Shown here: in pieces, positions 17,666 through 26,109 of the stretch
Numbering within the stretch: the stretch's first letter is position 1
How the letters are laid out: every line of letters begins with the position of its first letter
DNA from: an uncultured Bacteroidales bacterium
GTDB taxonomy: Bacteria > Bacteroidota > Bacteroidia > Bacteroidales > F082
Direction of reading: 5' to 3'
Assembly: GCA_900317155.1 (NCBI GenBank)
Contig: ONFO01000014.1
Span: 1 to 64,000 of the forward strand
DNA length: 64,000 nt
The notes under the pieces: model-generated
Databases searched by the model: none
What the model was told of the DNA's origin: nothing
The model's input: the letters and a program-made list of their open reading frames with translations, nothing else
Translations under genes and position numbers: made by a program

Positions 17666-19174
17666 TCAGTCAATATTAAAGCCTATACTCCCCAATTGTT
17701 TCCTAATTTCCTCCTCCAAGCGATGGCTCTCGGCAAAAAGACCGCTTAGTTCAGTTGTGAGCCGTTCCATCTTTTCCTCGAACGGTTCTCCGTCGTCTTC
17801 TTGCTCAGCGATGCCAACATAGCGGCCAGGTGTAAGGATAAAGTCTTGTGCACCTATCTCTTCGAGTGTCTTCACAGCGCAGTAGCCTTTTTCGTCTTGG
17901 AGAGTCCCGTTGCGGTAGTCGGTGAAGGTTTGGGCGATGCGGTTGATGTCATCTTCGGTCAACTCACGGAGCTTGCGAGTGACCATGGTGCCCATGTTGC
18001 GGGCATCGATGAAGACGACTTTGCCCGGTTGGGATTTCTGGCGGCTGAGGAACCACAGACATACGGGAATGCCAGTGCTATAGAACAACTGACTTGGCAG
18101 GGCCACGATGCCTTCCACGAGGTCGGCCTGTAGGATGTTTTTACGGATTTCGCCTTCGCCTCCGCTTTGGCTGCTCAGCGAGCCATTGGCCAGCACCATG
18201 CCGATACGTCCTGAGGGCGACAGGTGGCTGATCATGTGTTCCAGCCAGGCGAAGTTGGCGTTGCCCGCTGGTGGGATGCCGTATTTCCAACGGACATCCT
18301 CTTGGAGCTTATCGGCACCCCAATCACTCATGTTGAAGGGTGGATTGGCCATCACGAAATCGGCTTTCAGTGTGGGGTGGCGGTCGTCGAAGAAGGTGTC
18401 GGCGTTGCGATCACCTAGGTCTGCCTCAATGCCACGGATGGCGAGGTTCATCATGGCCATCTTACGGGTGTTGGCATTGATTTCCTGACCGAAGATGCTG
18501 AGGTTCTTGATGTCGCCTTGATGATGGCGCACGAAATCAGCACTCTGGACAAACATGCCGCCACTGCCCATGGCCGGGTCGTAGCAGCGGCCTTTGTAAG
18601 GCTGCAGCACGGCCACGATGGTGCGGACGATGCAACTGGGCGTGTAGAATTCGCCTGCGTTCTTGCCTTCGAGCGAGGCGAACTTGGAGAGGCAGTATTC
18701 GTAGGTACGGCCCAGAAGGTCTTTGTTCTCTTCCTGTTTGCCCAATTCGATGGTGTTGGTGAAGAGGTCGACGACATCACCGAGACGACGCTTGTCAAGC
18801 TCGGGACGGGCGAAGTTTTTGGGCAAGATGCCTTTGAGGCGGTCGTTCTCTTTCTCGATTTCCATCATGGCGTTGTCGATGACCTTGCCAATCTCTGGGG
18901 TGTGGGCGGCTTCGGCGATGACGCTCCAGCGGGCATCGGCGGGCACATAGAAGATGTTTTCGGACACGTATTCGTCCTTATCCTCCTCGAAGCCGTCGCC
19001 CTCATCGACCAGTTGTTGGTGTTTCACGTCGAAACAATCGGAAATGTATTTCAGGAAGATGAGGCCGAGCACCACGTTTTTATACTCTGCCGCGTCGATG
19101 GAGCCGCGCAGCAGGTCGGCAGCTTTCCATATCTTGTCTTCAAAGCCTATGTCGGCTGTATTGCTTTTTGCCAT
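17666..19174 (-). CDS. hsdM: Type I restriction-modification DNA methyltransferase subunit
   Basis: A 502-residue N6-adenine methyltransferase that with HsdS modifies the host recognition sites. The N-terminal helical domain (about 10-130) includes FEDKIWKAADLLRG. The AdoMet motif I is DPAMGSGGMF, and the catalytic motif IV is NPPFNMSDWG. Both are intact. It is the first gene of the island, with a TATTTTTG -7 box about 20 bases upstream of the ATG on the minus strand (19201-19194). The C-terminus runs almost directly into the YhcG gene. Confidence 0.97.
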   Translation of the reverse strand: MAKSNTADIGFEDKIWKAADLLRGSIDAAEYKNVVLGLIFLKYISDCFDVKHQQLVDEGDGFEEDKDEYVSENIFYVPADARWSVIAEAAHTPEIGKVIDNAMMEIEKENDRLKGILPKNFARPELDKRRLGDVVDLFTNTIELGKQEENKDLLGRTYEYCLSKFASLEGKNAGEFYTPSCIVRTIVAVLQPYKGRCYDPAMGSGGMFVQSADFVRHHQGDIKNLSIFGQEINANTRKMAMMNLAIRGIEADLGDRNADTFFDDRHPTLKADFVMANPPFNMSDWGADKLQEDVRWKYGIPPAGNANFAWLEHMISHLSPSGRIGMVLANGSLSSQSGGEGEIRKNILQADLVEGIVALPSQLFYSTGIPVCLWFLSRQKSQPGKVVFIDARNMGTMVTRKLRELTEDDINRIAQTFTDYRNGTLQDEKGYCAVKTLEEIGAQDFILTPGRYVGIAEQEDDGEPFEEKMERLTTELSGLFAESHRLEEEIRKQLGSIGFNID

Positions 19175-19193
19175 ACATAATATGTTTATCGTG

Positions 19194-19201
19194 CAAAAAT
19201 A
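19194..19201 (-). promoter_or_regulatory. -7 box of the hsdM operon
   Basis: Minus-strand TATTTTTG, matching TAnnTTTG, about 20 bases upstream of the hsdM ATG. No -33 element at the standard distance was found. Confidence 0.5.
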
Positions 19202-19370
19202 GTGATTTTTTCAAATATTCATAAAGAATAACCCTACAAACCCAACGGCATCAGAGAAGTCATCGACCAAGGTTTTCTCGTAATTAATCTGACAAAACCA
19301 TCAATAAACAACCACTAGAAAAAACACCACATTACAAAAACAACAAAAACAAGGTACCTTAAAACCTCGC

Positions 19371-19428
19371 GAGACCCATATCTCCAATATGGGAAACCCA
19401 TATCTCCAACATAGGAGACATGGGTCTC
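19371..19428. repeat. Nested inverted/direct repeat upstream of fic
   Basis: Outer arms GAGACCCAT (19371-19379) and ATGGGTCTC (19420-19428) are perfect complements. Inside, CCCATATCTCCAA occurs twice, and CCCATA/TATGGG can form an alternative inner hairpin. A poly-A tract and GGTACC follow on the right; GGTACC also precedes the left arm. Confidence 0.75.
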
Positions 19429-19464
19429 CTGAGAAAAAAAGGTACCCCTTTTTAGAGGCATTTC

Positions 19465-19523
19465 GACGCAGCCAAAGGTACCCGACTACGCACAAGCCCG
19501 CGTTGGCATGAGACGGCCGCTGA
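19465..19523 (+). repeat. 59-bp direct repeat, left copy (flanking fic)
   Basis: Matches 20775-20833 at 55 of 59 positions. The left copy has no intact coding frame, whereas the right copy contains the last four codons and stop of fic. The bases just before the left copy (TTTAGAGGCATTT) also resemble the fic 3' end. Confidence 0.85.
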
Positions 19524-19572
19524 AACGCGAATAAAAAAGAGAAAAAGCCACCCACAATCCACCAAAATTTCG

Positions 19573-19580
19573 TATCTTTG
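19573..19580 (+). promoter_or_regulatory. -7 box of fic
   Basis: TATCTTTG, matching TAnnTTTG, 25 bases upstream of the fic ATG. Confidence 0.55.
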
Positions 19581-19605
19581 AAGCCTGATTCAGGATGACG
19601 CCCCC

Positions 19606-20787
19606 ATGGCCAAAGAACAAGGATACATAGATTTCGACGCTTATATCCGGCAAGGAGAACCCACACAACGCGAAGCCGCCTACGCGTGGAGCACGGCCAT
19701 CGGCCTGCAGGCTGTGGACGGACTCACGACCTCGGAGTACCTGAACGAATTGGCATGCCGTAACATCAAAGGCGAACTGACCATGGAGCAGGTCGACAAG
19801 TTACTTGACAGCTATTATGAAAGCAAGGCAACGCGCGAAGCCCATGACGACGACAAGAATGAAGCCGACAAGTCATCGAGAAACATCAAGAAAATACTCT
19901 CTGTGAAAACGGTCGACTTTACCGCCAATGGTTTTGTCTCGCTGCACCGCCGCATTTTCGAAGGTGTCTTCAAGCACGCCGGCCAACTGCGCGACTACGA
20001 CATCACCAAAAGGGAATGGGTGCTGGAAGGCGATACGGTGAACTATCTGAACTGGGAAGACCTTCGCCGGGCGCTGGACTACGACATCAAGCAAGAACGG
20101 GAGTTCAGCTACAAAGGCCTCTCACAGGATGAACTCATCACACATATTTCTAGCTTTGTTTCCGGACTTTGGCAAATCCATGCTTTCGGCGAAGGCAACA
20201 CTCGTACCACGGCAGTGTTTATCATTCAGTATCTGCGCTCAATAGGCTTTGACGTAGAAAACGACCTGTTTGCAAAACACTCCTGGTACTTCCGTAACGC
20301 TCTGGTCCGCGCCAATTACAAAAGCGCCGTGAAAGGCATCGACTACTCCTCTGTCTATTTGGAGCGTTTCTTCCGCAACCTGCTCCTCGGCGAGCAGTGG
20401 GATCTCCGCAACCGTTATCTGCATGTCCACCCCTCGAAAGAATGGAGTGTGCAGTCTAATCTGGCTGAACCAAAAAGTTCTGGGCAAACACCCGAACAAG
20501 TACCCGAACAAGTACCCGAACAAGTTCATGACTTATTACATACAAACAACCCCTTGGTTATTGAATTGATAAAGGTACTGGGGCTTGATAAGCTGTCTAT
20601 TTCGCAATTGATGGAAAAGACAGGATTAAAACACAGACCCAACTTCATTGAATACCATTTAAATCCCGCCATTTCCGAAAGTTTCGTCCGGCTGCTATAT
20701 CCCGACAAGCCCCGTCATCCCCGACAAAAATACCTGCTGACGGCGAAAGGGCTATCGCTTTATGAGGAAATAATGACGCAGCCATAG
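19606..20787 (+). CDS. Fic-family AMP transferase with N-terminal VbhA-like segment
   Basis: A 393-residue Fic protein. The core contains the flap (REWVLEGDTVNYLNW, about 137-150) and active-site loop HAFGEGNTR (192-200), a variant of HPFxxGNGR with His and Arg retained, so nucleotidyl transfer is plausible. The N-terminal 60 residues (for example AIGLQAVDGL and NIKGELT) resemble the VbhA antitoxin helix bundle, but the inhibitory motif SxxxEG reads LxxxDG. A PEQV triple repeat (12-base slippage unit, 20491-20526) links to a C-terminal winged helix (LSISQLMEKTGL). Target proteins are unknown. Flanked by 59-base direct repeats. Confidence 0.9.
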   Translation: MAKEQGYIDFDAYIRQGEPTQREAAYAWSTAIGLQAVDGLTTSEYLNELACRNIKGELTMEQVDKLLDSYYESKATREAHDDDKNEADKSSRNIKKILSVKTVDFTANGFVSLHRRIFEGVFKHAGQLRDYDITKREWVLEGDTVNYLNWEDLRRALDYDIKQEREFSYKGLSQDELITHISSFVSGLWQIHAFGEGNTRTTAVFIIQYLRSIGFDVENDLFAKHSWYFRNALVRANYKSAVKGIDYSSVYLERFFRNLLLGEQWDLRNRYLHVHPSKEWSVQSNLAEPKSSGQTPEQVPEQVPEQVHDLLHTNNPLVIELIKVLGLDKLSISQLMEKTGLKHRPNFIEYHLNPAISESFVRLLYPDKPRHPRQKYLLTAKGLSLYEEIMTQP

Positions 20788-20833
20788 GTGCCCGCCTTCG
20801 CACAAGCCCGCGTTGGCATGAGACGGCCGCTGA
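20775..20833 (+). repeat. 59-bp direct repeat, right copy (overlaps fic stop)
   Basis: Second copy of the repeat at 19465-19523. The two copies are 1310 bases apart and bracket the complete fic gene and its promoter. Confidence 0.85.
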
Positions 20834-20924
20834 GTCCAATGCAGGAAATCGAAGATTCATTGATACGAAGTGAGATAATGACATGGCTATCAATTGTCAA
20901 TTATCAATTATCAATTAAAATGCT

Positions 20925-20932
20925 TATCTTTG
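20925..20932 (+). promoter_or_regulatory. -7 box of the DIP1984-like gene
   Basis: TATCTTTG, matching TAnnTTTG, 19 bases upstream of the ATG at 20951. Confidence 0.5.
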
Positions 20933-20950
20933 CGCCAAATTCCACCCACT

Positions 20951-21406
20951 ATGAAACTCGCAGAAGCATTAAGCATCAGGAAAGACCTGCAGAAGCGCAT
21001 CCAACAATTAGGACAGCGCATACAGAACAACGTGAAGGTGCAGGAGGGCGACACGCCTTCGGAAGAGCCCAAGGAGCTGATGAAGGAACTCGACGCCTGC
21101 CTCACGCAGCTCGAAGACCTCATCTGGCGCATCAACGCCACCAACATGCAGACCACCAACGCCGAGGGCACCACCCTTACCCAACTCATGGCCCGCAAGG
21201 ACGTGCTGACCATGCGCGTCAGCAACCTGCGCAGTATCTTCGACACCGCCTCGGCGGGACAAGACCGCTACTCGCGCTCTGAAATTAAGACGGTGACCGT
21301 GGTCGACGTGAAAGCCATTGGCAAAAAGGTGGACGAATGCTCCGCCCAGTTGCGCCAACTCGACATGGAGATACAGTCGTTGAACTTCCAGACCGAGCTG
21401 GTCTGA
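20951..21406 (+). CDS. DIP1984-family protein
   Basis: A 151-residue, largely helical protein. It matches the DIP1984 family pattern: start MKLAEALSIRKDLQKRI, a central EEPKELMKELD, then INATN and TLTQLMARKDVLTMR, followed by RYSRSEIKTV and a C-terminal helix ending SLNFQTEL. The structure is a coiled-coil bundle; the biochemical role is unknown (the name septicolysin is used in some annotations, without firm evidence). The ATG at 20951 follows a -7 box at the right distance, so the longer upstream frame is not used. Confidence 0.85.
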   Translation: MKLAEALSIRKDLQKRIQQLGQRIQNNVKVQEGDTPSEEPKELMKELDACLTQLEDLIWRINATNMQTTNAEGTTLTQLMARKDVLTMRVSNLRSIFDTASAGQDRYSRSEIKTVTVVDVKAIGKKVDECSAQLRQLDMEIQSLNFQTELV

Positions 21407-21599
21407 ACCACAAGGCATCCGCATTTGTAGGGCGAACCGAACCCCCTCTATGACCGTTGCCCGGAGCCGGCAGCACCCGTTCACTTGAACATCACGGCGC
21501 AGGCTCAGCACGTTGTCACCCGAATGCACGGCTTAGGCCGCACGGCGCACTACCGACCGGTTGACTATGAATGCCGGATGCCTTCTTTTACATTGAAAT

Positions 21600-22181
21600 T
21601 CAATTCAACTCCTTCAAAAACGCAATCAATTTCTGCGTAGCTCTTCCTCGGTGGCTGATGGCGTTTTTCACTTCGTGGCCCAGCTCGGCGAAGGTCTGCT
21701 CATAGCCGTCGGGCTGAAAGATGGGATCGTAGCCAAAACCCTCGGTGCCGCGCTGCTCCTCGGTAATCTGTCCATCGCAGCGACCTTCGAAGTAATAGGA
21801 TTTTCCGTCAAGGTTCAGCGCGATGCAGGTGCGGAAAGCGGCTTTGCGGTTGGTCTGTCCCTTCATGGCGGCGAGCATCTTGTCGACGTTGTCCTGGTAG
21901 CTGCAATGCTCACCAGCATAACGTGCCGAATAGACCCCCGGCGCACCACCCAAGGCCTCCACTTCGAGGCCCGTGTCGTCAGCGAAGCAGTCCACATGGA
22001 ACTTGTTAGTGACAAAGTCCGCCTTGATTTTGGCGTTGCCTTCGATGGTGTCGGCATCTTCGATGATGTCCTCGTGGCAGCCGATGTCCTCAAGGCTCAG
22101 TACCTCGTAGAGGCCCTCCATGATTTCGCGCATCTCGCGCAGTTTGTTTTTATTGTTGGTGGCAAATACTATCTGTTTCAT
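21600..22181 (-). CDS. rdgB: Non-canonical purine NTP pyrophosphatase (RdgB/HAM1)
   Basis: A 193-residue house-cleaning enzyme hydrolysing dITP and XTP to monophosphates so they are not built into DNA. Motifs are [12 protein letters not shown] near the start, [22 protein letters not shown] and the C-terminal [14 protein letters not shown]. Complete. Its ATG overlaps the stop of ung (ATGA at 22178-22181), so the two DNA-protection genes are translationally coupled. Confidence 0.96.
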   Translation of the reverse strand: MKQIVFATNNKNKLREMREIMEGLYEVLSLEDIGCHEDIIEDADTIEGNAKIKADFVTNKFHVDCFADDTGLEVEALGGAPGVYSARYAGEHCSYQDNVDKMLAAMKGQTNRKAAFRTCIALNLDGKSYYFEGRCDGQITEEQRGTEGFGYDPIFQPDGYEQTFAELGHEVKNAISHRGRATQKLIAFLKELN

Positions 22182-22855
22182 AGGCTCCAGTCTATAGGTT
22201 CGATGCCATGTTGCATCAGGTAATTATTCGTTTGCGAGAAATGATGACAGCCGAAGAAGCCGCGGCTGGCGGAGAGCGGTGACGGATGCACCGACTTCAG
22301 TATCAAGTGCTTGAACGGGTCTATCAAGGCTTGCTTGGCGATGGCGTAGTTGCCCCAGAGGATGAAGACGAGGTGCTCGCGATATTCTGAGAGGGCACGG
22401 ATGGCCGCGTCGGTGAACTGTTCCCAGCCGTGGCGCGAGTGCGAGGCGGCCTGTCCGGCACGTACCGTCAGCGAGGCGTTGAGCAACAGCACCCCTTCCC
22501 TCGCCCATTTCTCGAGGTTGCCCGAACGCGCCATAGGCACGCCAAGGTCGTCGTGCAGCTCCTTGAAGATGTTCTGCAGGCTGGGCGGGAAAGGCACACC
22601 ATCGGGCACCGAGAATGAAAGGCCGTGCGCCTGTCCCGGACCGTGGTACGGGTCTTGGCCTAAGATGACCACCTTCACCTTGTCGAAGGGCGTGAGGTTG
22701 AAGGCATTGAAGATCAAAGGACCAGGAGGATAGACGGCATATTGGCGTTTCTCGCTCACCAAGAATGATTTCAGGTCGGCAAAATAAGGTGCCTCAAACT
22801 GTGGCCGCAGCACTTGGTACCAGCTTTCGTCGATATTGGGCTTTTTTACTTCCAT
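22178..22855 (-). CDS. ung: Uracil-DNA glycosylase, family 1
   Basis: A 225-residue base-excision repair enzyme removing uracil from DNA. The catalytic water-activating loop is [18 protein letters not shown], and the DNA intercalation motif is [14 protein letters not shown]. Complete and of usual length. A short repeat of CAGTTGTTCAG-like units lies directly upstream of the start. Confidence 0.97.
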   Translation of the reverse strand: MEVKKPNIDESWYQVLRPQFEAPYFADLKSFLVSEKRQYAVYPPGPLIFNAFNLTPFDKVKVVILGQDPYHGPGQAHGLSFSVPDGVPFPPSLQNIFKELHDDLGVPMARSGNLEKWAREGVLLLNASLTVRAGQAASHSRHGWEQFTDAAIRALSEYREHLVFILWGNYAIAKQALIDPFKHLILKSVHPSPLSASRGFFGCHHFSQTNNYLMQHGIEPIDWSL

Positions 22856-22860
22856 CTTTA

Positions 22861-22896
22861 TCAGTTGTCAGTTGTTCAGTTATTCAGTTGTTCAGT
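22861..22896. repeat. CAGTTGTTCAG-type short direct repeats upstream of ung
   Basis: Four near copies of (T)CAGTTRTTCAGT-like units in tandem occupy the gap immediately upstream of ung. They may be slippage-prone. Confidence 0.6.
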
Positions 22897-22998
22897 GGAC
22901 TTCGGGAGTCGAAACATTCCACATCACAGAAAAATCTCTGCAAAGATGGTAATAATTCGGGAAAAAATGCGTTACTTTGCAAATCAAATTTCATAGCT

Positions 22999-23130
22999 AT
23001 GAAGAGAAAACTTGCCATTGCGCTGCTAATTGCCTTTGTTTCAGGTATTTTCTTGGCCTCATGTGGCTCCAACAAGAGCTGCCCGGCCTACGGCGAATCG
23101 TCAAAGTACATCAAAGAAACGCGTTATTAA
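22999..23130 (+). CDS. Very small lipoprotein
   Basis: A 43-residue protein with a basic N-terminus, hydrophobic segment and lipobox LASC (Cys21), leaving a mature peptide of about 23 residues with a CPAY motif and basic C-terminus (SSKYIKETRY). CPAY-bearing mini-lipoproteins are common in Bacteroidota; the function is unknown. It is preceded by TTACTTTG, one mismatch from the -7 consensus. The next gene starts 24 bases later, so the two may form an operon. Confidence 0.7.
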   Translation: MKRKLAIALLIAFVSGIFLASCGSNKSCPAYGESSKYIKETRY

Positions 23131-23153
23131 AATAGGTGTTGGGAGGCACGGCC

Positions 23154-23951
23154 ATGACTGCCCTCAGACGACCTTTGTTGCGTTTGCTCATGCTCACGCT
23201 TTTTGGAGCGTGTCCTTTTTTATTGTCGGCACAAAACATCGACATTCAAGACGAAGATGACAAGCCTATCGAAGAGAGGCTGGTCTACAACCACCAAAAC
23301 ACCTTCAATTTAGCCATCCACACCCGAGGGTTTGGAGCAGGCTTTAAGATAGGCAGGATCAAGAGCATCCACGTGACCAGAAACTGGGAGGCCGAGGTGG
23401 TATCGCTACGCTCGTTGAAAGAGCTCAAAACCCTAAACGTGGCCACCTATAACATGCGCCCCTTTGTCTATGGCAAACTGAACTACGCCTACGTCCTGCG
23501 TTTCGGCTATGGTGAAGACCGCCGCATCTTCGGCAAGCCTTATTGGGGCGGCATCGAGACACGCTGGACCTACGAATTCGGGGCATCGCTGGCGCTGCTC
23601 AAGCCTTATTACTATTATGTCACCGTCTACAAACAACTCAGCGACGGCTCATATTGGGAGACCTTCGACGAACAGACCTTCGACAACAAGGACCAATGGG
23701 TGGATGTCTTGGGACGCTCATCGTTCACCAGAGGCTTAGGCGAGACCAAGTTCTCCCCTGGTGCGCACGCCTCGTTAGGCCTCAGCTTCGAAGTCGGCAA
23801 GTCGCGCACACGGGCTCAATCCATCAATGTCGACGTGAAGGCGGAATGCTTCCCATTAGGCATCTCCATCATGGATTCGGAACGCAACAAGAGATTGTTT
23901 GTCACTTTCATGTTGTCGTACAACTGGGGGTCAAGGTTCAATAAATACTGA
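23154..23951 (+). CDS. Probable outer-membrane or periplasmic beta-rich protein, unknown function
   Basis: A 265-residue protein with a signal peptide (hydrophobic LLRLLMLTLFG, cleavage near LSAQN) followed by alternating aromatic strands such as RPFVYGKLNYAYVLRFGYG and LALLKPYYYYVTVY, ending with an aromatic strand and Tyr, as in outer-membrane beta-barrels. The start at 23154 is preferred because GGGAGG sits seven bases upstream; the GTG at 23136 lacks such a site. No enzymatic motif seen. Confidence 0.75.
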   Translation: MTALRRPLLRLLMLTLFGACPFLLSAQNIDIQDEDDKPIEERLVYNHQNTFNLAIHTRGFGAGFKIGRIKSIHVTRNWEAEVVSLRSLKELKTLNVATYNMRPFVYGKLNYAYVLRFGYGEDRRIFGKPYWGGIETRWTYEFGASLALLKPYYYYVTVYKQLSDGSYWETFDEQTFDNKDQWVDVLGRSSFTRGLGETKFSPGAHASLGLSFEVGKSRTRAQSINVDVKAECFPLGISIMDSERNKRLFVTFMLSYNWGSRFNKY

Positions 23952-24020
23952 AAATGAAACCTTTGCGGTGTGCAAGGGTTATTCTTCAAAAAAAATCCGA
24001 AAATTTTCCTTGTTTTTTCT

Positions 24021-24049
24021 TGCAGCATTCAAAAAAAGCGTATTTTTGC
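24021..24049 (+). promoter_or_regulatory. Promoter of tRNA-Gln
   Basis: TTG at 24021-24023, 18 bases, then the -7 box TATTTTTG (24042-24049), which ends 12 bases before the tRNA. Confidence 0.65.
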
Positions 24050-24061
24050 AGCCGATTTCGA

Positions 24062-24132
24062 TGCCCAATGGTGTAATGGCAGCACAACTGACTCTGGATC
24101 AGTTAGTCTAGGTTCGAATCCTGGTTGGGCAA
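24062..24132 (+). tRNA. tRNA-Gln (anticodon CTG)
   Basis: The acceptor stem TGCCCAA (24062-24068) pairs with TTGGGCA (24125-24131). The anticodon stem ACTGA/TCAGT encloses the loop CTCTGGA with anticodon CTG, and the T-loop is GGTTCGAATCC. The discriminator is A and CCA is not encoded. It reads CAG codons. Confidence 0.95.
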
Positions 24133-24140
24133 CAAAATTA

Positions 24141-24182
24141 ATCCCTATCTTGTTGATTTTCAAGATAGGGATTTTCTTTTTA
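24141..24182 (+). terminator. Terminator after tRNA-Gln
   Basis: A perfect 12-base stem, ATCCCTATCTTG (24141-24152) with CAAGATAGGGAT (24161-24172), then TTTTCTTTTTAT. Confidence 0.9.
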
Positions 24183-24241
24183 TCAGGTTTAATCTCTACG
24201 ATATCATCAATTTGTCAGCCGAGGAAGCCCCATTCCCATCG

Positions 24242-25345
24242 CTATTGTTTTCTCAGCTGGAACTCACTGCAACGGGCAATCGTCTTCGTGGAGCCGTTGG
24301 GGAAAACACGCTTGACGCAGGGCACTGAGTTATCCCATTTCGAAGCTTTTTCGGATGAAAGGGGCTCAAAGCCCACATAGACCAAGGAGCCGTCGTCCAT
24401 CCATTCGGCATGGTATTCAGAGCAGTCCGTGTCTTCCAAGGGCATCTGTACAGCTCCGTCAACACTTGAAACACACAACACGCCATGTAGATAGTCGCCC
24501 CACTCAAGTATGGCCATATAGAGCACCATCAAATTGTCGGGTGAGGAGGAAATGTATTCGAACTCGCGTTCCGTGGCATAGTCGGGGTCGGAGACGTATT
24601 TGTCGAAGTCAATCTTATCCGTCAGACAGACGTGTTCGATGCCGTCCACAAGCCAATAGTTGCCTTCCTTCTCGTTGAGGAATTCCTTGAGCTCGTCACG
24701 CACGGGGTCAAATGTGTAATTCTCTTCCGTCTGTTCCTCTGCTTTAGCTTCCAGTCGAGCCCTCTCTTCACGATCCCATTCTTCCCAATTCCAATCGGTA
24801 ATCTCACCCGTGTCAAGGTTATAGAGTTTCTGCTGGCTCAACGCGTACGAATCCCAGCTGAACTCATGCCACAAGCCCAGCGCGTTGTGACCAGGGTAAT
24901 ACAAAAGCGGCGACACTGTTCCGTAGGTCTCAGTCACGCATTTCTCATAGTCCAATCCCCAGTCAGCCAACTTGACGGGACGAAGCGACGGGGCATCCAA
25001 TTGCATGGATTTCAGCACCATCTTCCCTTTTTCGGGAACACAATAATACAACATGTTGTCAACAAAGGCACAGTTTACCACGCTGTCGGACTCAACATCA
25101 CAGGGTGTCATGGCTGAGGTCTTTGTGTTGTAAAAAAACAACTTGCCCCTGTCAAGCATCACCATGTCGCAATCCGACAAGGCACCGACATTTTGTTCAG
25201 CCAACAAAGGGGTTGCATCATCGGCCTTCTCAACCTTGTTGACGGTATCCTTTACGATGACAACAGGATTCTGCTTTGTTTTTTGATGACAGCCAACGAC
25301 AACCATAGCCATCATGATGAGCAGGATATAAACACTTCTCTTCAT
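24242..25345 (-). CDS. Lipoprotein of unknown function
   Basis: A 367-residue lipoprotein with an N-terminal hydrophobic segment and lipobox VVGC. The body is acidic, with several hydrophobic strands and segments such as MVMLDRGKLFFYNTKT and MLYYCVPEKGKMVLKSMQL that suggest a beta-propeller-like or repeat fold; this is only an impression. No family recognised. The ATG at 25345 was chosen over a TTG two codons upstream. Confidence 0.65.
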   Translation of the reverse strand: MKRSVYILLIMMAMVVVGCHQKTKQNPVVIVKDTVNKVEKADDATPLLAEQNVGALSDCDMVMLDRGKLFFYNTKTSAMTPCDVESDSVVNCAFVDNMLYYCVPEKGKMVLKSMQLDAPSLRPVKLADWGLDYEKCVTETYGTVSPLLYYPGHNALGLWHEFSWDSYALSQQKLYNLDTGEITDWNWEEWDREERARLEAKAEEQTEENYTFDPVRDELKEFLNEKEGNYWLVDGIEHVCLTDKIDFDKYVSDPDYATEREFEYISSSPDNLMVLYMAILEWGDYLHGVLCVSSVDGAVQMPLEDTDCSEYHAEWMDDGSLVYVGFEPLSSEKASKWDNSVPCVKRVFPNGSTKTIARCSEFQLRKQ

Positions 25346-25383
25346 AACCAAAAACCAATAAACACGACTATGCTGACGATGCC

Positions 25384-25992
25384 TTACTTGCCCAAATGCA
25401 TCCTGATCCTCGAAGCTAAAATGTCGACCACCACAGGACTTGAGCCGCGTGGCAGGATGATGTCGGCGCTGCGTTTGGTGGGTTCGATGAACTGCTGGTG
25501 CATGGGTTTGACAAAGGTCTGGTAATGACGCAGCACGTCCTCCCAGGTGCGGCCACGTTCGGCGATGTCGCGGCGGATGATACGCATCAGGCGCTCGTCG
25601 CTATCGGTATCCACAAACACCTTGATATCCATGCGCTTGCGAAGTTCTTCCTGGGTCAGCACCATGATGCCTTCCACAATGATGACCTCGGTGGGATGCA
25701 CATAGATGACCTCCTGTGAACGGGCACAAGTGACGTAAGTGTAGATAGGCATGGGGATAGTCTCGCCTTTTTTCAGGCGGTCGAGATGATCGATGAGCAG
25801 GTCCCACTCGATGGCATCGGGATGGTCGAAGTTGATCTGCTTCTTCTCCTCGGGCGACTTGTCGCCGTTGTCGAAGTAATAAGCGTCTTGCGAAATGACT
25901 GATACTGAATTCTCTGGCAACTGTCTCACCAGTTCCTTAACGACGGTGGTTTTCCCTGAACCCGAACCGCCAGCGATTCCTATGACTAGCAT
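25384..25992 (-). CDS. udk: Uridine kinase
   Basis: A 202-residue kinase phosphorylating uridine and cytidine in pyrimidine salvage. P-loop GIAGGSGSGKTT at the N-terminus, then YYFDNGDKSPEEKKQINFDHPDA (substrate site) and RRDIAERGRTWEDVL (lid). The start at 25992 fits the family and lies 22 bases after a minus-strand TATCTTTG -7 box (26021-26014); the longer frame upstream is not used. Confidence 0.95.
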   Translation of the reverse strand: MLVIGIAGGSGSGKTTVVKELVRQLPENSVSVISQDAYYFDNGDKSPEEKKQINFDHPDAIEWDLLIDHLDRLKKGETIPMPIYTYVTCARSQEVIYVHPTEVIIVEGIMVLTQEELRKRMDIKVFVDTDSDERLMRIIRRDIAERGRTWEDVLRHYQTFVKPMHQQFIEPTKRSADIILPRGSSPVVVDILASRIRMHLGK

Positions 25993-26013
25993 AATCTTAG
26001 AGTTTTGATGGCA

Positions 26014-26084
26014 CAAAGATAGGGGTTTTGTTGCATTGTTGGTTGTCGAATTGTTGAATTGTTGTGAGGTTTTGCTTATTTTTG
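26014..26084. promoter_or_regulatory. Divergent -7 boxes for udk (-) and FMN-binding lipoprotein (+)
   Basis: Minus-strand TATCTTTG (26021-26014) faces udk; plus-strand TATTTTTG (26077-26084) faces the FMN-binding gene at 26110. Confidence 0.6.
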
Positions 26085-26109
26085 CACAAATTTTCAAAAA
26101 CAACGCAAA

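Larger units (their letters stand above)
19202..19605. other. Gene-free stretch between hsdM and fic
   Basis: About 400 bases with no convincing gene. It holds a nested repeat/hairpin (19371-19428), two GGTACC sites flanking it, one copy of the 59-base repeat that flanks fic (19465-19523) and the fic promoter. The minus-strand ORFs here have no family resemblance and overlap the repeats. Confidence 0.7.

Noticed and set aside
19301-19666. 121-codon minus-strand ORF upstream of fic
   Set aside because: Covers the repeat/hairpin region and the fic promoter, has no family resemblance and overlaps the fic start on the other strand.
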